Counted from the stretch's first letter, positions 18,978 to 28,939 are shown. The stretch: DNA of 64,000 nt from an uncultured Bryobacteraceae bacterium (GCA_938027685.1 CALJAM010000018.1:31452-95451); one strand, 5' to 3'. Notes: a model not told the origin generated them from the letters alone. Numbers and translations are program-made.

Positions 18978-19880
18978 TCAGCCGCTCCTGCGTCGGACCA
19001 CGGCGCGCCTGAGGAGCACGCCAACGCCGTACAGCAAGGCCACGCCCGCCAGGCCCGCCGCCGCCTGGCTCCACCAGGACGAGGGCGCCCAGGAAAGCCG
19101 GTACTCGGCCAGCGGCGCAGCCACTAAGGCGCGGGCTCGTTCCGAGATTCCGGCTCGCTGCGCCAGCGACTCCAGGACGTCAGGCGCTTCGGACGCCACC
19201 CCTACCATGCCCACGGCCAGCAGGACAGCCAGCATGCCCAACAGGACGTGCCCGCGATGGGGATACGCAGCTTCCACGGCGCCGGGTCGCAGCACCAGCA
19301 ACGCCCGCAAGACCGCCAGCGTCAACAGACCCTCCAGCAACCCGCTTGCCACCAGCAGCGCAGCCGTCGTCCACAACAGGGCGACCGGGATCCGCACCCC
19401 GGAGAGAATCAGCTCCGCTATCGCCATGGCGCCGCTCGTCAACACCGAGAGCAGACAACCCAGAACAACGGCGAACCACCGCAGGCGTCCGCGACCCCAC
19501 ATGGCGTAGGGCAAGTATCCGGCCGCGATGCCCGCCACCCCCATGTTCAACACGTTGGCGCCCAGCGCCAGTACACCACCGTCCTGAAAGAGCAGGGCCT
19601 GGACCAGCAGGATGGCGGTCATCACTACCACGGCGGGCGCCAGCCCAAGGGTCACCGCCAGCAGCACCCCGCCCAATAGGTGGCTGCTCGTGCCGAGGCC
19701 CAGCGGGAAATTCACCATCTGAGCAGCGAAGACGAACGCCCCCATCACGCCCAGCAGAGCGAAGCGGGACTCCTCGAGGCCGCGTCGCGCGCTCCGCGCC
19801 GCCACGGCGACGCAGGACGCGCTCAGCACGCCTGTCGCCGTCAGGACGGCAGGATGCAGAAAGCCGTCGGGAATGTGCAT
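18978..19880 (-). CDS. cbiM: Cobalt/nickel ECF substrate-binding component CbiM with C-terminal PDGLE (CbiN-like) domain
   Basis: MHIPDGFLHPAVLTATGVLSA; FPLGLGTSSHLLGGVL; ...SEAPDVLESLAQRAG... C-terminal domain. Confidence 0.92.
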   Translation of the reverse strand: MHIPDGFLHPAVLTATGVLSASCVAVAARSARRGLEESRFALLGVMGAFVFAAQMVNFPLGLGTSSHLLGGVLLAVTLGLAPAVVVMTAILLVQALLFQDGGVLALGANVLNMGVAGIAAGYLPYAMWGRGRLRWFAVVLGCLLSVLTSGAMAIAELILSGVRIPVALLWTTAALLVASGLLEGLLTLAVLRALLVLRPGAVEAAYPHRGHVLLGMLAVLLAVGMVGVASEAPDVLESLAQRAGISERARALVAAPLAEYRLSWAPSSWWSQAAAGLAGVALLYGVGVLLRRAVVRRRSG

Positions 19881-19913
19881 GGAACGATCAGCGTAGCACG
19901 AATGCGAGGGACG

Positions 19914-20139
19914 TCACACCGCGGGCCGTCCCCGTTCCCGCACCCTTTCTAGCGCCTGTGCCGCCTTTCGCCTCAACCAGTTGACCGCACGCCTCGCCCA
20001 TCGAAAATGCTCGCTTAGCACCGCCAGGCCGCCCAAGGCGATCAACAACCCGGGACCGGGCACGCCGGGGAGGGATAAAAGCAGCCCGACGACGAGCATG
20101 CCGAATCCCACGACTATGCGGATCGCACGGCGCAGCACC
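19914..20139 (-). CDS. Small membrane protein, PGPGW-type
   Basis: GTG start; VLRRAIRIVVGFGMLVVGLLLSLPGVPGPGLLIALGGLAVLSEHFRWARRA. Confidence 0.75.
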
Positions 20140-20330
20140 TTATTTCCGCATTGTAACAGCCCCCGTGCGCTAACCCTCGACCTTGCCCGGCGCTCGGGCC
20201 GGAACGCGGCGGAGGCCGTGGACTCCGTCTTACTTTCACCGACCGCCTCAAACTTCCGTACCGTAACCCGAGCGCTCAAGTAACGGATTGACCGCCGGGG
20301 TCTCCGGCCCCTACCCTGAATTAGCCGCAC

Positions 20331-20651
20331 ATGATCGAACAGCGCAAGAGCCGGCGCTACCAGATCCGGTTGCCCCTGCGCATCGTGCGCCGGGGAACCG
20401 CGCCGTTTTCGGCACAGGGCGAAACCTGCAACCTTAGCTCGCGCGGCGTACTTTTCGCCAGCAACTGCGAGATCCCAGTGGGCGAACGAATCGAATACGT
20501 GATCCAGTGGCCGTGCGCGGACAAGCGTGAGGGTCCGAGGGATCTCTACTGCTTGGGCTCGGTCCTCCGTGTCACCGCCGACCCCGAGAAGGCCACTTTC
20601 CTCATCGCCGCCACGCTGGATCGCTACGCCTTCACCCGCCTGAGCGAGTGA
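20331..20651 (+). CDS. PilZ domain protein
   Basis: EQRKSRRYQIRLPLRI...CNLSSRGVLFAS (RxxxR and D/NxSxxG motifs). Confidence 0.85.
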   Translation: MIEQRKSRRYQIRLPLRIVRRGTAPFSAQGETCNLSSRGVLFASNCEIPVGERIEYVIQWPCADKREGPRDLYCLGSVLRVTADPEKATFLIAATLDRYAFTRLSE

Positions 20652-20701
20652 ACGCGGGCACACCGTCTGGCGTATACTGAAGCAAAGAAAAGGCGAAAGC
20701 G

Positions 20702-23065
20702 ATGCCCGCGAACCTCACCTTCGATTTCCCGGAGCTGCCCGATCCGGAGACCGGCTTGACCCGCCGCGGCGGTCTCGACGCCTTCCTCGAGCATTTCCAG
20801 AACCTCGCCGCTCGAGAACCCTCACCCGTGCGCGCCATACGCCGGCAGCCGGCCCGCCCGGGCGAGTACACGGCCTTCCCCGAAGAGGTCGACCCGCGGC
20901 TCCGCCAGGCCCTGGCCGCTCAAGGCATCCAGCGCCTGTACTCGCACCAGGCCGAGGCCTTCCGTCTGCTCGCCACAGGCCACAACGTCGTAGTCGTCAC
21001 CCCTACGGCGAGCGGAAAGACGCTATGTTACAACCTGGCGGTTCTCAACGACCTTCTTCAAGACCACGCACTGCGCGCTGTCTACCTTTTCCCCACCAAG
21101 GCCCTTGCGGAAGACCAGCTCCACGAACTCCAGACCCTTGTCGACTCAATGGGCGCCGAGGTGCGGGCCTTCACCTACGACGGCGATACCCCGCAAGATG
21201 CCCGCCGCGCCATCCGCGAACGGGCCAACATCGTGCTCACCAACCCGGACATGCTCCACACCGGCATCCTGCCCCACCACACCCGTTGGGCGAAGCTTTT
21301 CGAGAAACTGCGTTACTTCGTCATCGACGAGCTGCACACTTACCGGGGCGTCTACGGCAGCCATCTCGCCAACCTGATTCGGCGGCTGAAGCGCATTTGC
21401 GCCTTCTACGGCTCCTCGCCGCGCTTCGTCTGCTGCTCGGCCACCATCGCCAACCCGCGTGAGCTCGCCGAACGGCTGCTCGAAGAGCCCGTCGAACTGG
21501 TGGATCGCAATGGCGCCCCGGCCGGCGAGAAATATTTCATCTTCTACAACCCTCCCGTGGTCAATCGCCAGCTTGGTATTCGCCGCAGTTACCTGGGGGA
21601 GGCGCGGCGGGTGGCGACGGAGTTTCTCGAGCGCGGCCTGCAAACGTTGGTTTTCGCCAACAACCGGCTGGCCACCGAAGTCCTTGTCACCTACCTCAAG
21701 GACGCCGCCGCACGCCTGCCTCTGCCGCCCGGCGCCGTGCGTGGCTATCGCGGAGGCTATCTGCCGCGCGAGCGGCGCGAGATCGAACGCGGGCTCCGCG
21801 AAGGTCGCATCCGCTGTGTCGCCGCCACCAACGCCCTCGAGCTGGGCATCGACATCGGGTCTCTCGACGCCGTCGTCATGGCCGGCTACCCGGGCACCAT
21901 TGCTTCCACCTGGCAGCGCGCAGGCCGTGCGGGCCGCCGCCGGTCGGCTTCCGTCGCCGTGCTGGTCGCCTCCAGCGCCCCGCTCGATCAGTACATCATC
22001 GAGCATCCCGATTACTTCTTCTCGCAGTCGTCCGAGCATGCCTACGTCAACCCCGATAACTTGGAGATCCTCGTCAACCACCTCAAGTGCGCCGCCTTCG
22101 AGTTGCCGCTGCGCGAAGGCGAGAAGTTCGGCCCCCACGCCGTGGAGCCGCTGTGCCGCTTCCTCGAGGAACTGCGCCTGCTGCACCACTCCGGCGACGC
22201 TTGGCATTGGACTTCCGACACGTACCCCGCAGACGCCGTCAGCCTGCGCGCGGTGACCAGCGACAACTTCGTCGTGGTCGATATCACCGAAGAACCGGAG
22301 GTCATCGCGGAGGTCGATTTCCCCTCCGCCTTGACCGCTCTGCACGAGAAAGCCATTTACCTGCACGAAGCGCGGCAATATCAGGTCGAGCGATTCGACT
22401 ACGAAGGACGCAAAGCCTATGTGCGCCGAGTAGAATGCGATTACTTTACCGACGCCATCGACTACACCCAGGTCAAGGTACTCGAGGAATTGGAATCGGC
22501 GCCGGTGGGAGACGCGCGCGCCGCACACGGCGACGTGCGCGTGAATCGCCAGATTGTCGGGTTTAAGAAAGTCCGCTTCTACACCATGGAGAACGTGGGC
22601 GCGGGCAACCTTTCCATGCCGGAGCAGGAAATGCATACCACCGCCTTTTGGCTGCATTTCCCCCGCGCTTTCCTCGAACGGCTCGGGGAATTGACGCCGA
22701 CCGAAATCCAGAGCGGCCTCACCGGGCTCGCCAACGTGCTGCGAACCGTGGCCGCCTTCCTGCTGATGTCGGATCCGCGCGATATCGGCATTGCGGTGGG
22801 AGAGGAAACAGGCGGGGCGGTGAGAATGTTCGAGCCGGACCTGTTCCTTTATGACGCCTATCCCGGCGGGGTTGGACTCAGTCCGCAACTGTTTCGCAGC
22901 GTGCGCCCCCTCCTGCGCCACGCGGCCGAGCTGATCGCCGGCTGCCAGTGCGAATCGGGCTGCCCGAGTTGCGTGGGTCCGATCGGAGAAGTCGGCGAGG
23001 CCGGCAAGCAGGCCGCCATGCGCATCCTTTCGGAATTGCTCCGCGAGACCCCGGCTGCCGCATGA
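20702..23065 (+). CDS. DEAD/DEAH-box helicase with C-terminal DUF1998/Cys cluster (MrfA/YprA-like)
   Basis: TPTASGKTLCYNLAVLN, DELHTYRG, CCSATIANP, GRAGRR, C-terminal CQCESGCPSCVGP. Confidence 0.92.
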   Translation: MPANLTFDFPELPDPETGLTRRGGLDAFLEHFQNLAAREPSPVRAIRRQPARPGEYTAFPEEVDPRLRQALAAQGIQRLYSHQAEAFRLLATGHNVVVVTPTASGKTLCYNLAVLNDLLQDHALRAVYLFPTKALAEDQLHELQTLVDSMGAEVRAFTYDGDTPQDARRAIRERANIVLTNPDMLHTGILPHHTRWAKLFEKLRYFVIDELHTYRGVYGSHLANLIRRLKRICAFYGSSPRFVCCSATIANPRELAERLLEEPVELVDRNGAPAGEKYFIFYNPPVVNRQLGIRRSYLGEARRVATEFLERGLQTLVFANNRLATEVLVTYLKDAAARLPLPPGAVRGYRGGYLPRERREIERGLREGRIRCVAATNALELGIDIGSLDAVVMAGYPGTIASTWQRAGRAGRRRSASVAVLVASSAPLDQYIIEHPDYFFSQSSEHAYVNPDNLEILVNHLKCAAFELPLREGEKFGPHAVEPLCRFLEELRLLHHSGDAWHWTSDTYPADAVSLRAVTSDNFVVVDITEEPEVIAEVDFPSALTALHEKAIYLHEARQYQVERFDYEGRKAYVRRVECDYFTDAIDYTQVKVLEELESAPVGDARAAHGDVRVNRQIVGFKKVRFYTMENVGAGNLSMPEQEMHTTAFWLHFPRAFLERLGELTPTEIQSGLTGLANVLRTVAAFLLMSDPRDIGIAVGEETGGAVRMFEPDLFLYDAYPGGVGLSPQLFRSVRPLLRHAAELIAGCQCESGCPSCVGPIGEVGEAGKQAAMRILSELLRETPAAA

Positions 23066-23081
23066 GGCGCCGCTTGGCCGT

Positions 23082-23119
23082 TTGACAGCGGCCCCGCCGT
23101 CAATGGATAGTGTCCATTG
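23082..23119 (+). promoter_or_regulatory. Candidate transketolase promoter with overlapping palindromic operator
   Basis: TTGACA (23082) -N18- GATAGT (23106) overlapped by perfect 7-bp inverted repeat CAATGGA-TAGTG-TCCATTG (23101-23119). Confidence 0.5.
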
Positions 23120-23185
23120 GCCCGCGCCGGCGGTCCGGGGCGCGGAGAAGCCGACGCAAGCCTGTTTTGACCAGGAGGCAAGCAA

Positions 23186-25438
23186 ATGTCGATCAACCTG
23201 CTCGATTTGGCCCAGCCCGGTGCGCTGGAAACCCTCGAGCATGAGTACCCGATTCGCGTGCGCCGCCAGGCCGACGGTTCCGTGTACTTCGACCTTCGCA
23301 GCCTGCCGCTGAGCTCGATCGAGGGCTTGGACGAGCATCGCATCGCGCGGCTGGCTCGCATCGTGCGCGGTCTGGCCTTCACTGCGGTGGACGCAGCGCG
23401 CTCGGGTCATCCGGGCGGCTCCTCCTCGAAAACCGAGGCAGTGCTCACGTTACTGGCTTCAGGCATGCTGGCCTTCGATGCCTGGGATCCCAAGCACCCC
23501 GGACGCGACCGCGTAGTGTGGTCCGCAGGCCACTGCACGCCGCTGTTCCATGCGCTGGTGGCCCTCATCTACGAGTGCCTGCGTCGCAAGGGCGAGCGGC
23601 TGAACCCGGATGCGGCCGCGGCTGCCACTTACCCGGAGCACCTGTTGCGCTTCCGACGTCTGGGCGGCCCGAGCGGTCACGTCGAGTCCCACTCCCCGCT
23701 GGCCGATGCGTGCACGGGCTCCTCTGGCCATGGTCTCTCCGCTGCGCTCGGCATGGCCGTCCTGCACCGCTCCTGCGGCCTGCCCACGCGCGTCTTCGTC
23801 ATCGCCGGCGACGCCGAAACCGAAGAGGGCATGAGCTACGAGGCGCGCAACCTCGCCTCCAATTTGGGCATCGAGAACCTGACCGTTCTGCTCGATTACA
23901 ACCGCTTCGGCATCGACGGACCCATCGCTCAAGTTCTTCCTTTCCCCTATCTGAACCACTGGATCGCGTTCGGATGGAATGTGATCGAAGCCGACGGCCA
24001 CAACCCGCGGGAGCTGGCGTGGGCCATCCGTCTGGCCGTGGCCGGCTTCGGCAATCGCAAGCCGACTGTCGTTCTCTATCACACGATCAAGGGGAAACAT
24101 TACGGCAAACTCGAGGGTACGGCCGATTCGCACGGCACGCCCCTGCCTCACGCGGAGTACCTCGAACTGATGCGCGCTCTGGGCTTCCCCTTGGACGAGC
24201 AAGCCACACCCGCGCAGGCCCTGGACATCGTGCTCTCGCAACTGGACGCCGCCGACGTGAACTACCTGATCGGACGCCTCCAGGCCGCGCGCTCGCGAGT
24301 GCCCCCGGAACCCCACCTCGTTCACGTGCTCAAGAAAGCCCTCAACGAGGAGCAGCCAATCGATTATCGCAGCCTCCAACGGCCCGAACCCCTACCTGCG
24401 GAGCTGGTCTTCCCCGAGGGCGAGAACGTCCCCACCCGCCGCGCCACCGAAGCCTGGTTCGCCTGGGTCATGGAGCGCTGCCCATTCTTCTGGATCGGAG
24501 CCGGCGACCTGGCCAAGTCCATCCTCACCGGCAAAGCCGAGCAGGTTCGCGGGCTCCTCAGTCGTGACCACCCGCTGGGGCGCGGCATCCGGTTTGGCAT
24601 CGCCGAACAGAACATGGCCATGATGTCGGTCTCCATGGCCGCGGATACGCTGCCCGGCGGCTACCGCCCCATGACCGTCTTCGCCAGCTACGGGGTTTTC
24701 TCCGTGATGATGGCCAACGCGGTGCGTATGGCGCTCATCGGCAACGACGTGAATCCCCGCTCGCGCGCCTTCTTCATTCTGCTGGCGGCGCATGACGGGC
24801 CCGAAACCGGAGAAGACGGTCCCACCCACCACGGCCTTTTCTGGATGTCTCTGTTCTCGGCCTACCCGGGCATCAAGGTCTACAAGCCTCTGGACGCCAA
24901 CGAAGCCGTCGAGATGCTGTTTCACGCCCTCAGCCGGGGCGAGCCGGTCGCCTTCTCCGTGGTCCGCCCGCCCGTGCCCGTTTTCCGCCGCGGCAACGGG
25001 GTGCCTCCGGCGCGCGAGGCGATTCACGGCGCCTACGTCTTCAAGGACTACGCCCACAACGGCAAACGTAAGGTCGCGCTGGCCGTCTGCGGCGGCCAGA
25101 TGATGGCCAACGTGCTGGCGGCGCTCCCCGAGCTGGAGGACAGGGCTGACTTCAAGCTCATCGCCGTCACTGCGCCGCAGCTCTTTGAAGAACTGCGACG
25201 CCAGAACCCCGAACACGCTCGACGCATTCTCTCCGACGAGGACCGTACCCGCCTGATGGCGTTCCACACCGGCTGGAGCGGCTTCCTCTACCCGCTGCTG
25301 CTGCCGCCGGATTGGCACGGCCGCATTTTTGGGATTGACCGCTTCCAGCGCTCCGGTACTCCAGCGGAGATCTACGCCGCAGCAGGTTTCGATCCACCTG
25401 GCATCCGCGACAAGATTTACGCCTTCTTGAAAAGCTGA
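23186..25438 (+). CDS. Transketolase (750-aa variant)
   Basis: VDAARSGHPGGSSS, IAGDAETEEGMSYEA, ENLTVLLDYNRFGIDG, FGIAEQNMAMM. Confidence 0.88.
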   Translation: MSINLLDLAQPGALETLEHEYPIRVRRQADGSVYFDLRSLPLSSIEGLDEHRIARLARIVRGLAFTAVDAARSGHPGGSSSKTEAVLTLLASGMLAFDAWDPKHPGRDRVVWSAGHCTPLFHALVALIYECLRRKGERLNPDAAAAATYPEHLLRFRRLGGPSGHVESHSPLADACTGSSGHGLSAALGMAVLHRSCGLPTRVFVIAGDAETEEGMSYEARNLASNLGIENLTVLLDYNRFGIDGPIAQVLPFPYLNHWIAFGWNVIEADGHNPRELAWAIRLAVAGFGNRKPTVVLYHTIKGKHYGKLEGTADSHGTPLPHAEYLELMRALGFPLDEQATPAQALDIVLSQLDAADVNYLIGRLQAARSRVPPEPHLVHVLKKALNEEQPIDYRSLQRPEPLPAELVFPEGENVPTRRATEAWFAWVMERCPFFWIGAGDLAKSILTGKAEQVRGLLSRDHPLGRGIRFGIAEQNMAMMSVSMAADTLPGGYRPMTVFASYGVFSVMMANAVRMALIGNDVNPRSRAFFILLAAHDGPETGEDGPTHHGLFWMSLFSAYPGIKVYKPLDANEAVEMLFHALSRGEPVAFSVVRPPVPVFRRGNGVPPAREAIHGAYVFKDYAHNGKRKVALAVCGGQMMANVLAALPELEDRADFKLIAVTAPQLFEELRRQNPEHARRILSDEDRTRLMAFHTGWSGFLYPLLLPPDWHGRIFGIDRFQRSGTPAEIYAAAGFDPPGIRDKIYAFLKS

Positions 25439-25648
25439 ACCGGCCCGTCCGGTTTCAAAATGAAACACACGGCGCGAGACGAAACAGCTGCGGGCCTCCG
25501 TCTGTTCCGCTTCTTCCACCCACACGAGCGCAGCGCTGACGGACGCCGCACGCCCGCCCTGAAGGGTCGCCGGGCAATCCTTTCGTCCCTCTAGGGTTTT
25601 CCTCCGAGCGCTCGCTCGGGTGTTTCCCGCATAGGAATTCCTGCCCGC

Positions 25649-25666
25649 TTGGAGGCACGCTTGCTT
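25649..25666 (+). promoter_or_regulatory. Candidate sigma54-type -24/-12 element upstream of FliA/WhiG-like sigma gene
   Basis: TTGGAGGCACGCTTGCTT: GG-N10-GC spacing, TTGG...TTGCT. Confidence 0.3.
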
Positions 25667-25668
25667 AT

Positions 25669-26481
25669 GTGTCTGCCCGAACGGCAATGTCGAGAGCACA
25701 CACACCTGCGAAGGGAACCAAGACAGCGACCCGCTCCGCCCAGGCGCAGTCCCCGGATGATCAGGCCCGCCGCGACCGCATCATCCTCGAGCACCTGCCG
25801 CTGGTGCGTGCCATTGCGCTGCGCGTTCACGAGAGCCTGCCCGTCCACGTGGAGCTGGACGATCTGGTGCATGCAGGCATTCTCGGCCTCTTCGATGCGG
25901 TCGCGAAGTATAGGCCCGAAAAGAAAGTGGCCTTCTCCAGCTACGCCAAGCACCGCATCAAAGGCGCGATTCTCGACAGCCTGCGCCAACTCGATTGGGC
26001 CTCGCGCGACATGCGTCGGCGCCACAAGAAACTCGAGGCGGTCACCCGCGATCTGGCGGCCATCCTGCACCGGAATCCTACCGAGGCCGAGGTCGCTGAG
26101 CGCATGGGAGTCGATCTGGAGCGCTGGCGCCAGATGCTGGCCGACCTGCAACACATCGGCCTGGTCTCGATGGGATCGCGCCGCGAAGGCGACGATCTGC
26201 CGCCGCCCGAGGTGCCCGCGCAGCCGGATTGCAGGCCCGATCGGATCTGTGCACGTACGGAACTGCGCCGGGCGCTGGCTCGCGCCATGCAAACCTTGCC
26301 CGAGCGCTACCGCAAAGTGGTCGTGCTTTACTACGGCAACGACCTGACCATGAAGGAAATCGGCGGCATGCTCGGCATCAACGAGAGCCGCGTCTCGCAG
26401 ATCCACAAATCGGCGCTGGCCCGCATGGCTGTCGCACTGGAATCCGCAGGTCTGAGCGCCGGCCACTTCCTGGCCTCGTGA
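25669..26481 (+). CDS. RNA polymerase sigma factor, FliA/WhiG family
   Basis: LPLVRAIALRVHESLPVHVELDDLVHAGILGLFDAVAKYRPEKKVAFSSYAKHRIKGAILDSLRQLDWASR; HTH LTMKEIGGMLGINESRVSQIHKSALARM; start GTG 25669 or ATG 25687. Confidence 0.93.
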   Translation: MSARTAMSRAHTPAKGTKTATRSAQAQSPDDQARRDRIILEHLPLVRAIALRVHESLPVHVELDDLVHAGILGLFDAVAKYRPEKKVAFSSYAKHRIKGAILDSLRQLDWASRDMRRRHKKLEAVTRDLAAILHRNPTEAEVAERMGVDLERWRQMLADLQHIGLVSMGSRREGDDLPPPEVPAQPDCRPDRICARTELRRALARAMQTLPERYRKVVVLYYGNDLTMKEIGGMLGINESRVSQIHKSALARMAVALESAGLSAGHFLAS

Positions 26482-26611
26482 GATCGGCGGTGACGACTTC
26501 TTGGCGGCTGGTGACCAAAGACCGTCACCCTCCGGCCCGCCCTGCCCTCCAGCCCAGTACGCTGGGGCGGCCGGTGAGCAGAAAGCCGAGTGCGCAGTTC
26601 ACCTCACCAGC

Positions 26612-27487
26612 TCAACCCGTCGCGCCGCCGCTCACGTTCCGGCCTCCTTCCAGAATGCGATCCACACGGCGGCTGAGATCTTTCAGGTACTCGGCATCGC
26701 CCCCGGGCAGCTCCAGCGTGGCCGGCCCCTTGTATCCGATCTCGGCCAGCGCCTGGTACACCGCAGGCCAGTTGACGTCCCCTTCGCCCAGATTGACGAA
26801 CTCGGCCACGCGCTTGCGGAACCGGAAATCTTTCAAGTGCACGCGCACGATCCGACCGCCCAAGGTTCGGATCCAGTCTTCCGGGAAGCCGAACAGCACC
26901 ACATTGCCCACATCGAAATACGCCCGCACCCACGGGCTCTCAAACTCGTCCACGTAGCGCGCAAACTCGAGCGGGCTGAGCAGGAACTTGTTCCAAACGT
27001 TCTCCACCGCGATCACGATCCTGTACTTCTCGGCCAACGGCAGCAGACGCCGGATCTGTCGCTGCGAACGTTCCCAAGCCTGCCGGTAGCCCGTCTCCGC
27101 GTTGACCACCGCCGGAACCAGCAGCACCACGTCCGCACCCCACAGCCGCGCGTTTTCGAGGCTGGTCTCCATGCCCTTGATGCTTTGTTCCACGACGGCC
27201 GGATCCGCCGAAGAAAGCGGATACTTCCAGTGCGCCTGGTTCATGACCGAGTGGATGCGCAGGCCCGCTGCTTCGGCCGCCTTCTTGATCTCGGTCGCCT
27301 CCGCCGGATCCTCGACCGTGCCCACTTCCATTTCTTCGAAGCCTGCCTCGCGCGCCAGCCGACAACGCTCCGCGTAACTCAGATTCCGGGGCAACATGCT
27401 CAGGAGAATGCCCTTGCGGATCGGAAGCCGTCCTGTCGCACTCGCCGCCGCAGCGAGAGGAAATGCCAAGAACTCTCTCCGTCTCAT
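26612..27487 (-). CDS. Sugar phosphate isomerase/epimerase (TIM barrel), Tat-like N-terminus
   Basis: MRRREFLAFPLAAAASA; AVENVWNKFLLSPLEF, RAYFDVGNVVLFGFPEDWIRTLG, VHLKDF. Confidence 0.87.
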   Translation of the reverse strand: MRRREFLAFPLAAAASATGRLPIRKGILLSMLPRNLSYAERCRLAREAGFEEMEVGTVEDPAEATEIKKAAEAAGLRIHSVMNQAHWKYPLSSADPAVVEQSIKGMETSLENARLWGADVVLLVPAVVNAETGYRQAWERSQRQIRRLLPLAEKYRIVIAVENVWNKFLLSPLEFARYVDEFESPWVRAYFDVGNVVLFGFPEDWIRTLGGRIVRVHLKDFRFRKRVAEFVNLGEGDVNWPAVYQALAEIGYKGPATLELPGGDAEYLKDLSRRVDRILEGGRNVSGGATG

Positions 27488-27503
27488 CCCAAGACTCCTG
27501 CTC

Positions 27504-28421
27504 TCAGGCTAAACTCAATCCCAGCTCGCGGGCCAGATTCTGGATATACCGCTTGCCCTCTTCGTACTCCTCGGGCGTTTTCAGATGCTCCAGCATGAGC
27601 GGGGCATCCACGGGTAGCCTTGCCAGCTCGCTCAGATACGTCCGATAATCGAGTTGGCCGCGCCCGGGGATTACCTCCACGAAATGCACGTTCATCTCGA
27701 CGATCCACTCCAGATCCTTGGCGTGACACGAAACGACCCACGGGCCCAGGCGTCGGAAGCACTCGCGGATGAACTCGCTGTTCCGGTAGAACCGCTCAGG
27801 ACTGTTGATGCCGTTGGCTACGTCGATGTGCACGCCGAACGCTTTCCGGTCGATCGCTTTCAGGAGCCGCGCATAACTGTCGGGCGAATCCGGGATGGCC
27901 CAGCCCATCATCTCGTACGCAAAACGCGTCCGCCGAGGCTTGACCTCGTCGATCAGCCGCCGCGCATTCTCGACCGCCGCATCGAAGAATTCCTTCGAGA
28001 AGTTCTTGGGGTGCGGACCGTACCACACCTTGGGGTTGTATGATCCGGCGATGTTCACGCAGCAGCGCGCGCCCACAGCGTCGGCCAGCGCCAGGCGATC
28101 GCGCACGTACTCGAAGTTTTTCTTGCGCTTGGCCTCGTCGGGATCGAGGAGGTTCGCCCAGGCGCCCACCTCGGCGATAACGACGTCCTCGGCTGCGAAG
28201 GCCTTCTCGATCTCCCGCAGTCGCTCGCGGTCCTCCAGTTTCGCGGGAGGGCAATAGGCGGCGCTGTAACCCAGCCTGCGGTGCTCCCGTGCGAGCTCCC
28301 GCGGATCGTCGCTTTTGAGGAAAATCGGCCCACCCAGGCGCAAGGGCCGGTTGGCCGCGCGACCGACAGAGACCGTGGCAGCCAGCGTCAGCGCCCTTCG
28401 ACGAGTAATTCCGGGACCCAT
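27504..28421 (-). CDS. Sugar phosphate isomerase/epimerase (TIM barrel)
   Basis: ITRRRALTLAATVSVGRA Tat-like; EVGAWANLLDPDEAKRKKNFEYVRDRLALADAVGARCCVNI; HIDVANGI; CHAKDLE. Confidence 0.85.
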   Translation of the reverse strand: MGPGITRRRALTLAATVSVGRAANRPLRLGGPIFLKSDDPRELAREHRRLGYSAAYCPPAKLEDRERLREIEKAFAAEDVVIAEVGAWANLLDPDEAKRKKNFEYVRDRLALADAVGARCCVNIAGSYNPKVWYGPHPKNFSKEFFDAAVENARRLIDEVKPRRTRFAYEMMGWAIPDSPDSYARLLKAIDRKAFGVHIDVANGINSPERFYRNSEFIRECFRRLGPWVVSCHAKDLEWIVEMNVHFVEVIPGRGQLDYRTYLSELARLPVDAPLMLEHLKTPEEYEEGKRYIQNLARELGLSLA

Positions 28422-28902
28422 GCGTCAATTCTAGCCCGACGACCGGCATCCGCACCGTTCACCTGCGAGGGTTCCCTTTCCGGCGTTGCCGCGCCGGCAC
28501 TCGGTCCCGCGTTCCCGGGCGAGTATTCGATTGGGCCTGCTGCCGGGCGACTACGTGGGTATGGGCACCGGCCTGCTCGGCGCTGTCACCCGCGGCGACC
28601 GCAGAGCAACCCCTGCACGGCGCTGGCCTCGGCTAACTCGAGGGTCGCGATTGGTTGCGTCGCGGCGCCGGCTCCCGGCCATGGATGCGCGCCGGCCGCT
28701 TCCGCGCGGTTGCTAGGCCCGAACCGGGCCCGTCGTTGCCCCCGTTCGCCTGACCGTTGACTTCGCCCGGCAATCGCTGGAAACCCGGGCTCAGCCACCC
28801 TCGCTGACGCGAGCTGCGCTCTGAGCGCGAAGCTCGCGGCCGCGATGGCGGGAGACCGCACAGCCAGCCACTCTCGCGGCGTCGCCCGACAAGCACACTG
28901 CC

Positions 28903-28939
28903 GGCCGGGCCTCCGGCCTGATCGGCGGGGCTGCGCCCC
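28903..28939 (-). terminator. Tandem GC hairpins just after the response-regulator stop; no U tract
   Basis: GGCCGG-GCCT-CCGGCC (28903-28918) and GGGGC-TGC-GCCCC (28927-28939). Confidence 0.3.

Noticed and set aside
19880-20330. Possible cobalamin riboswitch upstream of CbiM
   Set aside because: No B12-box-like sequence recognised by eye and the gap to the next gene is only ~33 bp.
21146-23410. 754-aa minus-strand ORF
   Set aside because: Antisense shadow of the helicase gene.
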